Source of the DNA: an uncultured Planctomycetaceae bacterium
GTDB lineage: Bacteria > Planctomycetota > Planctomycetia > Pirellulales > UBA1268
Reading direction: 5' to 3'
Assembly (NCBI GenBank): GCA_903885855.1
Contig: CAISKG010000635.1
Coordinates: 1-5,941 of the forward strand
Length of the DNA stretch: 5,941 bases
Made by a program: the position numbers and the translations under genes
Shown here: positions 1 to 5,606 of the stretch, piece by piece
How positions within the stretch are numbered: position 1 is the first letter of the stretch
Layout of the letters: every line of letters starts with the position of its first letter
The notes under the pieces: model-generated
Told to the model about the DNA's origin: nothing
What the model saw: only the letters and a program-made list of their open reading frames with translations
The model's database searches: none

Positions 1-90
1 CCCGCCGCGCCGGCGACGGGGCCTTTCATAGGGTACCCCGCTGCGGCGCCTGACACGCTCCCCGGCGGAAAACCGGCCCAAACCGTATAA

Positions 91-110
91 AAGGGATCGT
101 ACGATCCCTT
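91..110. promoter_or_regulatory. Perfect 20-bp palindrome in the leader of the HAD phosphatase gene
   Basis: AAGGGATCGTACGATCCCTT is its own exact reverse complement. It lies 24 bp before the ATG of the HAD phosphatase gene. A TATAAA hexamer (86-91) abuts its left edge and could be a -10 element; no convincing -35 box lies 16-18 bp upstream of it. If that -10 is real, transcription would start inside the palindrome, the usual place for a repressor operator. As RNA it could also fold into an 8-bp hairpin with a GUAC loop. It has no downstream T-run, so an intrinsic terminator for an upstream gene is less likely. The symmetry is seen directly; the operator role is inference. Confidence 0.45.
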
Positions 111-134
111 CCATACCCCCGGGACCCGGCCGTC

Positions 135-731
135 ATGTGGCGTCTCCAGGACCACGCCGCGCTGTTGTTCGACTGTGACGGGACGCTCGCCGACACCATG
201 CCGGCGCACTACCTGGCCTGGCTCGAGGTGACGCGGGCCCACGGGATGACGTTCGACGAGGACCGGTTCTACGCCATGGGGGGCCGGCCGACCCGCGACA
301 TCGTCGCCACGCTGGCGGCGGAGGCGGGCCTGTCGATCGATCTCGACCATGCCGTCCACGCCAAGGAGCGCTCGTTCCTCGGTCAGTTGCCGCGAGTGGA
401 GGCGATCGATCCGGTCGTCGACGTGGTGCGGCGCTGCCGGGGCAGGATTCCCATGGCGGTGGTCACCGGCGGCCACCGCGCGGTGTGCGAGCGGATCCTC
501 GCGCACGTCGGCCTCGGCGGCGTCTTCGACACGATCGTGGCCAGCGAGGACACGCTCCGCCACAAGCCCGAGCCGGAGCCCTTCCTCGAGGCCGCGCGGC
601 GCCTGGCGGTCGATCCCGCCCGGTGCGTGGTGTGGGAGGACAGCGACCTGGGCATCGAGGCGGCGCGGCGGGCCGGGATGGAGTGGGTCGACGTGCGCTC
701 GTTCCACGCCCCGCGTCGGATCGGCGCATGA
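135..731 (+). CDS. HAD-superfamily phosphatase, YqaB / beta-phosphoglucomutase-like
   Basis: This 198-residue protein is a full-length HAD subfamily IA hydrolase, expected to be cytosolic and Mg2+-dependent. Motif I is FDCDGTLADT, with nucleophile Asp13 and acid/base Asp15. Residues 16-90 hold the small helical cap. Motif II is VVTGG (Thr111), motif III is Lys144 in HKPEPEPF, and motif IV is the acidic cluster Glu168/Asp169/Asp171 in WEDSDLGIEAA. Its length, the AHYLAW segment after motif I, MAVVTGG, and the ending GMEWVDVRSF resemble E. coli YqaB, a fructose-1-phosphate phosphatase, as I recall that sequence. The substrate is therefore probably a small sugar phosphate, but HAD specificity cannot be read from motifs. 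The ATG at 135 lies just ahead of the first beta strand, with no clear Shine-Dalgarno. Its stop overlaps the start of the threonine ammonia-lyase gene (ATGA, 728-731). Beta-phosphoglucomutase is an alternative; the family assignment is firm. Confidence 0.9.
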   Translation: MWRLQDHAALLFDCDGTLADTMPAHYLAWLEVTRAHGMTFDEDRFYAMGGRPTRDIVATLAAEAGLSIDLDHAVHAKERSFLGQLPRVEAIDPVVDVVRRCRGRIPMAVVTGGHRAVCERILAHVGLGGVFDTIVASEDTLRHKPEPEPFLEAARRLAVDPARCVVWEDSDLGIEAARRAGMEWVDVRSFHAPRRIGA

Positions 732-1984
732 GCCGGCCCCCGCCCCCGGAGCGGGTCCGGCCCGCCGTGACGATCGACGACATCCGTGCCGCCGCCGCGC
801 GGATCGAGGGGGGCGTCGTCCGCACCCCGTGCCCGCCGAGCATCCCCCTCTCGGAGCTCACCGGCTGCCGCGTCTGGTGCAAGCTCGACCTCATGCAGCG
901 CACCGGATCGTTCAAGGAACGTGGCGCCCGCAACGCCCTCGAGCTGCTCGACGCCGGGGCCAGGCGCCGTGGCGTGGTGGCCGCATCGGCCGGCAACCAC
1001 GCCCTGGGCCTCGCCTGGCACGGCCAGTTGCTCGGCATCCCCGTGACGGTGGTGATGCCCCGTTTCGCCCCGCTGGTGAAGGTGGCGACCTGCCGGCGCC
1101 TGGGGGCGCGCGTGGTGCTCGAGGGGGATTCCTTCGAGGATGCCCGCGCCCTGGCGGTGGAGATCGCGGCCCGCGACGGGCTCACCCGGATCCACGGCTT
1201 CGACGATCCGCACGTGATCGCGGGGCAGGGGACGATGGCGCTCGAGATCCTCGCCGAGGTGCCCGACGCCGAGGTGCTCGTCGTCCCGGTGGGGGGCGCG
1301 GGCCTGCTGGCGGGCGTGGCGGTGGCGGCGCATGCGCTGCGGCCGGACATCCGCATCGTGGCCGTCGAGCCCGCCGCGGGCGCGAGCCTCTCCGCGTCGC
1401 TCTCCGCCGGGCGGCCGGTGCCGGTGCCGCTGCGTCCCACGCTCGCCGACGGCCTGGCCGTGGGGAAGGTGGGGGATGTCGCCTTCCCGCTGGCGGCGCC
1501 GCACGTCGACCGGGTGGTCAGCGTCGACGAGGATCTGCTGGCGCTGGCGGTGCTGCGGCTCTCGGAGCTCGAGAAGACGGTCGTCGAGGGGGCGGGGGCG
1601 GCGGCGCTGGCGGCGCTGTTGAGCGACGATCTGGCCGACCTGCGCGGGCGGCGCGTCGTGCTCCTGCTGTGCGGCGGCAACATCGACATGGCCACGCTGG
1701 GGCGCGTCATCGATCACGGCCTGGCCGCCGACGGGCGGCTGTGGCGCTTCACGACGCGCGTCACCGACCGGCCCGGCGGCATCGCCCGGCTGACGGCCGC
1801 GATCGCGGCGGCGGGGGCGAGCGTGCTCGAGATCACGCACGACCGCACCTTCGCCGGGCCCGATGTCTTCTCCGTCGTCGTGGCGGTCACGGTCCAGACC
1901 GCCGACCGCGCCCACGTCGCGGCCCTCCGGGACCGGCTTCTCGCCGAGGCGTTCCCGATCCTCTCCGGCGACGGCGCCCGCTGA
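728..1984 (+). CDS. ilvA: Threonine ammonia-lyase (threonine deaminase) with C-terminal ACT domain
   Basis: This 418-residue fold-type II PLP enzyme should convert L-threonine to 2-oxobutanoate and ammonia, the first step toward isoleucine or, in catabolic forms, threonine breakdown. Lys63 in TGSFKERGA is the Schiff-base lysine. AASAGNHALG (85-94) is the substrate/cofactor loop. VPVGGAGL (186-193) is the glycine loop that grips the PLP phosphate. TLADGLAV (238-245), EGAGAAALAAL (287-297) and CGGNID (315-320) are further family blocks. Residues from about 338 form one ACT domain (TDRPGGIARLTAAI), which in relatives binds amino acids allosterically. One ACT domain and about 400 residues fit the shorter TdcB/IlvA class rather than the 500-residue E. 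coli IlvA. The frame is open upstream to 485, but the ATG at 728 overlaps the phosphatase stop and precedes the normal N-terminus. A serine dehydratase activity or the symbol tdcB is possible. Confidence 0.92.
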   Translation: MSRPPPPERVRPAVTIDDIRAAAARIEGGVVRTPCPPSIPLSELTGCRVWCKLDLMQRTGSFKERGARNALELLDAGARRRGVVAASAGNHALGLAWHGQLLGIPVTVVMPRFAPLVKVATCRRLGARVVLEGDSFEDARALAVEIAARDGLTRIHGFDDPHVIAGQGTMALEILAEVPDAEVLVVPVGGAGLLAGVAVAAHALRPDIRIVAVEPAAGASLSASLSAGRPVPVPLRPTLADGLAVGKVGDVAFPLAAPHVDRVVSVDEDLLALAVLRLSELEKTVVEGAGAAALAALLSDDLADLRGRRVVLLLCGGNIDMATLGRVIDHGLAADGRLWRFTTRVTDRPGGIARLTAAIAAAGASVLEITHDRTFAGPDVFSVVVAVTVQTADRAHVAALRDRLLAEAFPILSGDGAR

Positions 1985-2193
1985 CCGGCCGGACGCGGCC
2001 GGGCCGCCGTGCCCCTTCCCGGGGGCGTCCCGCGACGGAACGGTGCCAGGCGAAGCGGGGGGGAATGGTGGGATGGGGCGACCCGTGACGATTCTGCCAT
2101 CCGTGCGCCATGGGGCTGAGGGATCCCCGGCGCATCGGCCGATGAATCCTCTTCACGCGGCGACATCGGCCGCGGTGGCGAGGAGACGAGCGC
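1985..2193. other. Intergenic spacer, no gene supported
   Basis: No reading frame here has recognisable protein character. Two short perfect palindromes are present: GGGATCCC (2120-2127) and CATCGGCCGATG (2133-2144). There is no hairpin followed by a T-run, so I see no intrinsic terminator after the threonine ammonia-lyase gene. A promoter for the downstream genes should lie here, but I could not find a convincing -35/-10 pair. Confidence 0.5.
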
Positions 2194-2346
2194 ATGGTGT
2201 CGCACTCGGGCAAGACGCTTTCCAGGAAGGCGCTCGCGCCGCCCGACGAGATCGAGCAGGAGCGGACCCGGCTCCGTCAGGAACTTCTCCAGCGGATCCT
2301 CGCCCGCGAGGCGCGCCGGCAGGCGCTGCGTCGGGCGCCGCGGTGA
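2194..2346 (+). CDS. Small basic, helical hypothetical protein (50 aa)
   Basis: An ATG at 2194 opens a 50-codon frame ending at TGA 2344-2346. It is preceded at a normal distance by the purine-rich Shine-Dalgarno GAGGAGACGAG (2180-2190), the best ribosome site in the window. The product starts MVSHSGKTLSRKALAPP, then continues from residue 18 as a highly charged stretch rich in Glu, Gln, Arg and Leu (DEIEQERTRLRQELLQRIL and on). That stretch should form one amphipathic helix, possibly a short coiled coil. It has no signal peptide or membrane segment. It ends 21 bp before the protease ATG, so the two may be co-transcribed. I do not recognise a family. The good ribosome site and helix pattern argue for a real gene; its shortness in GC-rich DNA argues for caution. 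Confidence 0.45.
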   Translation: MVSHSGKTLSRKALAPPDEIEQERTRLRQELLQRILAREARRQALRRAPR

Positions 2347-2367
2347 TCCGCGGTGGAAACGTGACCC

Positions 2368-3636
2368 ATGGCCTTCTTCCGCGTGGGACACCCCGGGCGG
2401 GGCGTCGCGGGCCGTGGCCCTCGCGGCGGGGCTGACCGCTCGGCATGCCGCGCGGCGATCGGCGTGGTGGCGTGGCTTCTGGCCGGGGCGGGTTCGGCAC
2501 GCGCCCAGGGCGCGCCGTGGAAGTGGTTCATGCCCGATCCGTCGGCGGCCACGGCCCAGTGGTCGCCGGAGGCGTTCGCCGACTTCCTCTCCAGCGGCCA
2601 GCCGCCCCACCCGGCGGTGGTGCGGATCGTCGCGCCGGAAGGTGGGGGGACGTCGATCGGCTCGGGGGTGCTCGTCGACGTCAACGCCACGCAGGGCCTG
2701 GTGCTCACCAACTGGCACGTCATCCGCGGCGCCACGTCGGCGGTGCTCGTGCAGTTTCCCGACGGCTTCCAGACCGCGGGGCGCGTCATCCGCCACGACG
2801 AACCGTGGGATCTGGCGGCCGTCGCGATCTGGCGGCCGCGTGCCGTGCCGGTGCCGATCTCGCCCCAGCCGCCGGTGATCGGGGAGCCGCTCACGATCGC
2901 CGGCTACGGCAAGGGCCCGTTCCGTTCCGAGGCCGGCCCCTGCACGCAGTACCTCGCCCCCGGCACCGGCTATCCGCTGGAGTTCGTGGAACTCGCGGCC
3001 ACGGCCCGTCAGGGGGATTCGGGCGGTCCGATCCTCAACGCGCGCGGCGAACTGGCGGGCATCCTCTTCGGCCGCGCCGAGGGGCGCACGATCGGTGCCT
3101 GCTCCACACGCGTGCAGACGTTCCTCGCCGGCATCGGGTCGCGCGGTCTGACCGCGGCCGAGGCCGCCGCGCTCGCCGCCGCCGCGGCTCCGCCGGCGGC
3201 GCCGATGGCCGCCGCGGCGTCGGCCGGTCCGGGGGCCGTGGTGCCGAGCGTGTCGCTGCCGCGGCCCGGCGACGCCGTGCCCGATGCTCCTCTCGCGGGT
3301 CCGCCGCCGGGTGAGCCCGCCCTGCTGCCCGCGGAGACGGCCGGGGCGCCGCCCGCCGCGCCGCCACCGGAGGGGCCGGAGCCGGTGCCGGCCTTCACGG
3401 CCGCAGGATCGCCGCCGCCGATGGCGCCTCCGCCGCCGGCCTGGGGCGATCTGCCCGAGGGGCGGCCGGAGGGGCGCACGCTCGGCGAATTGTTCGACCC
3501 GACCGTCAACGCCCGGGCGCTGGTGGTCACCGGCGGGGGGCTGCTCCTGGCGCTCGTCGGGGTGCGCACGATCTTCGGCCGCGGCGGCCGGCCGGCACCG
3601 CCACGGCGCCGGTTCGTGGAGATCGACGACGAGTGA
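2368..3636 (+). CDS. Membrane-anchored trypsin-like serine protease
   Basis: This 422-residue protein has the chymotrypsin-fold (S1) catalytic triad: His117 in LVLTNWHVIRG, Asp148 in HDEPWDLAAV, and Ser218 in ARQGDSGGPI. An Arg-rich N-terminus leads into a hydrophobic core (about 29-41) and a likely signal-peptidase site near ARAQG (44-48), so the protease domain (about 82-255) should be exported. Cys192 and Cys245 could form a disulfide. Residues 262-360 are a low-complexity Ala/Pro-rich stalk. A hydrophobic segment at 383-403 (ALVVTGGGLLLALVGV) and a basic tail RRRF act as a C-terminal stop-transfer anchor. There is no PDZ domain, unlike DegP/HtrA. Expected topology is protease outside the cytoplasmic membrane and a short tail inside. 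The ATG at 2368 gives a long n-region; GTG at 2383 is an alternative. The stop is 101 bp before the chosen kinase start. Its substrate is unknown. Confidence 0.85.
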   Translation: MAFFRVGHPGRGVAGRGPRGGADRSACRAAIGVVAWLLAGAGSARAQGAPWKWFMPDPSAATAQWSPEAFADFLSSGQPPHPAVVRIVAPEGGGTSIGSGVLVDVNATQGLVLTNWHVIRGATSAVLVQFPDGFQTAGRVIRHDEPWDLAAVAIWRPRAVPVPISPQPPVIGEPLTIAGYGKGPFRSEAGPCTQYLAPGTGYPLEFVELAATARQGDSGGPILNARGELAGILFGRAEGRTIGACSTRVQTFLAGIGSRGLTAAEAAALAAAAAPPAAPMAAAASAGPGAVVPSVSLPRPGDAVPDAPLAGPPPGEPALLPAETAGAPPAAPPPEGPEPVPAFTAAGSPPPMAPPPPAWGDLPEGRPEGRTLGELFDPTVNARALVVTGGGLLLALVGVRTIFGRGGRPAPPRRRFVEIDDE

Positions 3637-3677
3637 CCCCGGGGCGGCGGCGTCGCCTCGGGGGCGGCGGCGGACGT

Positions 3678-3706
3678 TTGCCGAAAGCCGTGCGGCCGTC
3701 GATACT
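3678..3706 (+). promoter_or_regulatory. Possible sigma70-type promoter for the kinase gene
   Basis: TTGCCG (3678-3683) and GATACT (3701-3706) are separated by exactly 17 bp, and each matches four of six consensus positions. The predicted start near 3713 would leave a leader of about 25 nt before the ATG at 3738. In sequence this rich in G+C, an A+T-containing hexamer pair at ideal spacing stands out, but the match is only moderate. Confidence 0.35.
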
Positions 3707-3737
3707 CCACCGACGGATGCGCGACGATCGACACGGG

Positions 3738-4916
3738 ATGCACGTGCCCGAGGATCTCTCCGGCCGGCGGCTGGGAGGCTACCGGCTGCTGCGCCGGCTC
3801 GGCAGCGGCGCGATGGCCGACGTGTACCTCGCCGAGCAGCAGTCGCTCTCGCGGCAGGTGGCGGTGAAGGTGCTGCGCCGCGAGACGGCCGCCCGCCCCA
3901 CGGCGGTCAGTCGCTTCAACCAAGAGGCCCGGGCGGCCGCGGCGCTGGTGCATGGCAACATCGTGCAGATCCACGAGGTGGCCTGCGTCGACGGCCTCCA
4001 CTTCCTCGCCGAGGAGTACGTCGCCGGGCCGACGCTGCGTGCCTGGCTGGCGGAGCGCGGGCCGCTCGACGCGCGGCAGGCGCTGTCGGTGCTTCTCCAG
4101 GTGGGCTCGGCGCTCGAGCGTGCGGGCGCCTCGGGGGTGGTGCACCGCGACATCAAGCCGGAGAACCTGCTCGTCACGCCCGCCGGCGAGGTGAAGGTGG
4201 CCGACTTCGGCCTGGCCCGCGTGCTGGCCGCGGCCGAGGCGCTCGACCTCACGTCGGAGGGCACGGCGCTGGGCACGCCCCTCTACATGAGTCCGGAGCA
4301 GGCCGCGGGGGAGTCGGTCGACGCACGGAGCGATCTCTACTCGCTCGGTGCCACGATCTACCATCTGGTCGCCGGGCGGCCGCCGTTCGGTGGGGCGACG
4401 AGCCTGGCGGTGGCGATCGCGCACCTGCGCGAGCCGCACCCGCCTCTGGCGGGGGTGCGCGACGACCTCCCGGCGGGGCTGGTGGCGATCGTCGACCGTC
4501 TGCTGGCCAAGGCGCCGGGGGAGCGTTTCCAGACGCCCGGCGAACTGCTCCAGGCGCTCGAGGCGATCGAGGCGGAGTGTTTCCCCGGCTCGCGCCGTCA
4601 ACTGCCGCTGGAGTGGTCCGACGGCACCCCCGCGGCCGACGGCCACCTGCGCACCGGCGCCGAGGACTTCCGCGAGCGGTCGAGCCATGGCGGCGCCCGC
4701 TCGGGCGACCGGCCGCGTCCGTCGGCTGCGGCGGAGGTGCGCGAGGCGACGCTCCGCCTCCAGGCGACGATGGCGCGCGACCGTTTCGAGCGCGACGCGG
4801 CGCGGCGCTTCTGGCTGGGGACGGCGGCCGCGACGGTGGTGGCGGCGCTGGCGGGATTCCTCGTCGGTCGCCTGCCGCGGCGATCGGGCCGCTTGTTCCG
4901 CGACGGCGGTCGCTAG
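3738..4916 (+). CDS. Hanks-type serine/threonine protein kinase with C-terminal membrane helix
   Basis: This bacterial eukaryotic-like kinase should phosphorylate Ser/Thr on partner proteins from the cytoplasmic face of the membrane. Counting from the ATG at 3738 (392 aa), the glycine loop is LGSGAMADVY (21-30) and the ATP-anchoring lysine is Lys44 in VAVKVL. The alpha-C glutamate is Glu63, the catalytic loop is HRDIKPEN (136-143, base Asp138), and the metal site is DFG (156-158). The activation segment ends in GTPLYMSPEQ (179-188), followed by the structural Asp199 in DARSDLYSLGA. All key residues are present, so it should be active. The kinase domain ends near 285. A polar linker and short charged helix (about 331-357) precede one membrane segment (358-377) and a 15-residue basic tail. 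No sensor domain follows. ATG 3717 and GTG 3633 (overlapping the protease stop) are in-frame alternatives; 3738 was chosen because ten residues precede the usual LSGRRLGGYRLL start of the fold. Confidence 0.9.
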   Translation: MHVPEDLSGRRLGGYRLLRRLGSGAMADVYLAEQQSLSRQVAVKVLRRETAARPTAVSRFNQEARAAAALVHGNIVQIHEVACVDGLHFLAEEYVAGPTLRAWLAERGPLDARQALSVLLQVGSALERAGASGVVHRDIKPENLLVTPAGEVKVADFGLARVLAAAEALDLTSEGTALGTPLYMSPEQAAGESVDARSDLYSLGATIYHLVAGRPPFGGATSLAVAIAHLREPHPPLAGVRDDLPAGLVAIVDRLLAKAPGERFQTPGELLQALEAIEAECFPGSRRQLPLEWSDGTPAADGHLRTGAEDFRERSSHGGARSGDRPRPSAAAEVREATLRLQATMARDRFERDAARRFWLGTAAATVVAALAGFLVGRLPRRSGRLFRDGGR

Positions 4917-5215
4917 CAGCGCGTGGGAGACGTCTTTCGCGGTCTTTTTCCACCCTGGACATCCTGAAAAAACCGGCGTGTTCCGGGGGGGCCGGCGCCG
5001 CATCCGGCGGCGGTGGGGCCGGTTCCGCCGGCCCGAAGCCGGAGCGTGGCGGTCGCAGGGCGGGGTGGCGCTGGTGCGGGTGGTGAGGGGGGGCGGGGGC
5101 CGGTCTCAAGCGACGGCGGCCGACGGCCGAAAACCACCGGGGACGGCGGGAAAGGTGTGTCCGTCGGGGCGGCGGTGCGTGGCCTGCGGGGCCGCGGAGC
5201 GTCGCCGCCGGCGGC
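4917..5215. other. Intergenic region between kinase and tRNA, no gene supported
   Basis: About 300 bp of GC-rich sequence with several open frames of biased, repetitive composition (mostly Arg, Gly, Pro, Ala) and no recognisable domain, so I call none of them. The 8-bp palindrome AGACGTCT (4928-4935) and a T-run (4945-4949) lie just after the kinase stop. The pairing arms that could make them a terminator are only 4-5 bp, so termination there is doubtful. An A-run (4967-4972) follows. Confidence 0.5.
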
Positions 5216-5243
5216 TTGACACTCGCTGCCCCGCTGCTACAAG
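5216..5243 (+). promoter_or_regulatory. Promoter of the tRNA-Glu gene
   Basis: TTGACA (5216-5221) is a perfect -35 consensus. TACAAG (5238-5243) follows after 16 bp and matches four of six -10 positions. The expected start is near 5250, giving a short 5' leader before the mature tRNA at 5257. The position directly upstream of a stable RNA gene supports it. Confidence 0.65.
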
Positions 5244-5256
5244 TTCAGGAGCATTC

Positions 5257-5329
5257 GCCCCCATCGTCTAGTGGCCCAGGACGTCGGGTTCTCAGTCCGA
5301 AAACCGGGGTTCGACTCCCCGTGGGGGTA
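5257..5329 (+). tRNA. tRNA-Glu (anticodon CUC)
   Basis: The 73-nt sequence folds into a full cloverleaf. The acceptor stem is GCCCCCA (5257-5263) with TGGGGGT (5322-5328), including a G1-U72 wobble. The D stem is GTCT/GGAC (5266-5269/5279-5282). The anticodon stem is TCGGG/TCCGA (5284-5288/5296-5300) around the loop TTCTCAG, with anticodon CTC at 5291-5293. The T stem is CGGGG/CCCCG (5305-5309/5317-5321) around TTCGACT. The discriminator is A5329, and CCA is not encoded (CTG follows the discriminator). The G1-U72/A73 end matches what I recall of chloroplast-type tRNA-Glu and is not a defect. The tRNA reads GAG codons. Its 3' half overlaps, on the other strand, the end of the integrase remnant frame. 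Confidence 0.96.
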
Positions 5330-5600
5330 CTGAAACGGCCGTATCCTTCGCATCTGCGGGGGATACGGCCGTTTCTTTTTCCGCGTGCCGCCGTGTTCCG
5401 CCGTCTGCGTGCATTAGCGACGTCGGATGTGACGTCGCTTTTTGGAAGTGCTCCTCGGTCACCTGGAGGTAGTGCTTCCGGGCCACCTCCTCGCTGTTCC
5501 CGATCCATTCGCAGACGACGTGGATGGGGAATTCGTTGGCCAGCTCGGTCTCACGGCTGGCCCGTAGGTTGTGGAACTGACCTGCCCCCACGAATGGCAC
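5292..5600 (-). pseudogene. Tyrosine recombinase (phage-type integrase), C-terminal remnant
   Basis: The minus-strand frame carries the last part of a tyrosine recombinase catalytic domain. FHNLRASRETELA (residues 9-21) is the HxxR box with His10 and Arg13. EWIGNS (31-36) is the block where many relatives have LGHS, here Asn in place of His. RKHYLQVTEEHF (41-52) contains the nucleophile Tyr44. The N-terminal domain, the first catalytic Arg and the Lys are absent, so it cannot recombine DNA. Residues 1-8 (MPFVGAGQ) do not look like integrase and probably come from the IS3 end that cut the gene near 5577. The tail is unusual: residues 76-90 are encoded by the tRNA terminator, and residues 91-102 (VPPRGVEPRFSD) by the antisense of the tRNA acceptor end, T arm and part of the anticodon arm. 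The TGA falls at 5292-5294. It is probably the left end of an element integrated at this tRNA. Confidence 0.8.
5332..5380 (+). terminator. Intrinsic terminator of the tRNA-Glu gene
   Basis: A perfect 15-bp inverted repeat, GAAACGGCCGTATCC (5332-5346) with GGATACGGCCGTTTC (5361-5375), closes a 14-nt loop. The loop itself can pair CGCA with TGCG. TTTTT follows at 5376-5380. The stem starts three bases after the tRNA discriminator. It is directional: on the minus strand no U-run follows the hairpin. The same bases are also read as codons by the integrase remnant on the minus strand. Confidence 0.93.
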
Positions 5601-5606
5601 CAGGTT

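Noticed and set aside
485..727. Longer 5' start for the threonine ammonia-lyase (499 aa)
   Set aside because: The extra 81 residues are Arg/Gly/Pro-rich, lie inside the phosphatase gene in another frame, and match no dehydratase domain; the ATG at 728 gives a normal N-terminus.
349..2088. 579-codon plus-strand frame and a 510-codon minus-strand frame over the same area
   Set aside because: Both overlap the phosphatase and threonine ammonia-lyase genes, which have complete catalytic motifs; the translations here are low-complexity and motif-free.
3160..3440. GC-rich repeats that might be a DNA-level repeat array
   Set aside because: They encode the Ala/Pro-rich stalk of the protease in frame, and I see no unit of fixed length; codon bias explains the pattern.
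3633..3737. GTG start for the kinase at 3633, overlapping the protease stop
   Set aside because: The extra N-terminal residues are a Gly/Arg-rich run typical of untranslated GC-rich spacer, and a possible promoter lies at 3678-3706, inside this stretch. It is kept only as an alternative.
4928..4972. Possible terminator after the kinase gene (AGACGTCT, T-run, A-run)
   Set aside because: Candidate stems are only 4-5 bp or contain mismatches, and the T-run is not placed directly after a stable GC stem.
3009..5003. 664-codon open frame on the minus strand
   Set aside because: It lies antisense to the protease and kinase genes, has no domain, and is rich in Arg, Pro, Gly and Ala as expected for the shadow of GC-rich coding DNA.
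5013..5219. Small plus-strand frame before the tRNA (68 codons)
   Set aside because: Composition is biased toward Gly and Arg, there is no ribosome site, and it runs into the tRNA promoter.
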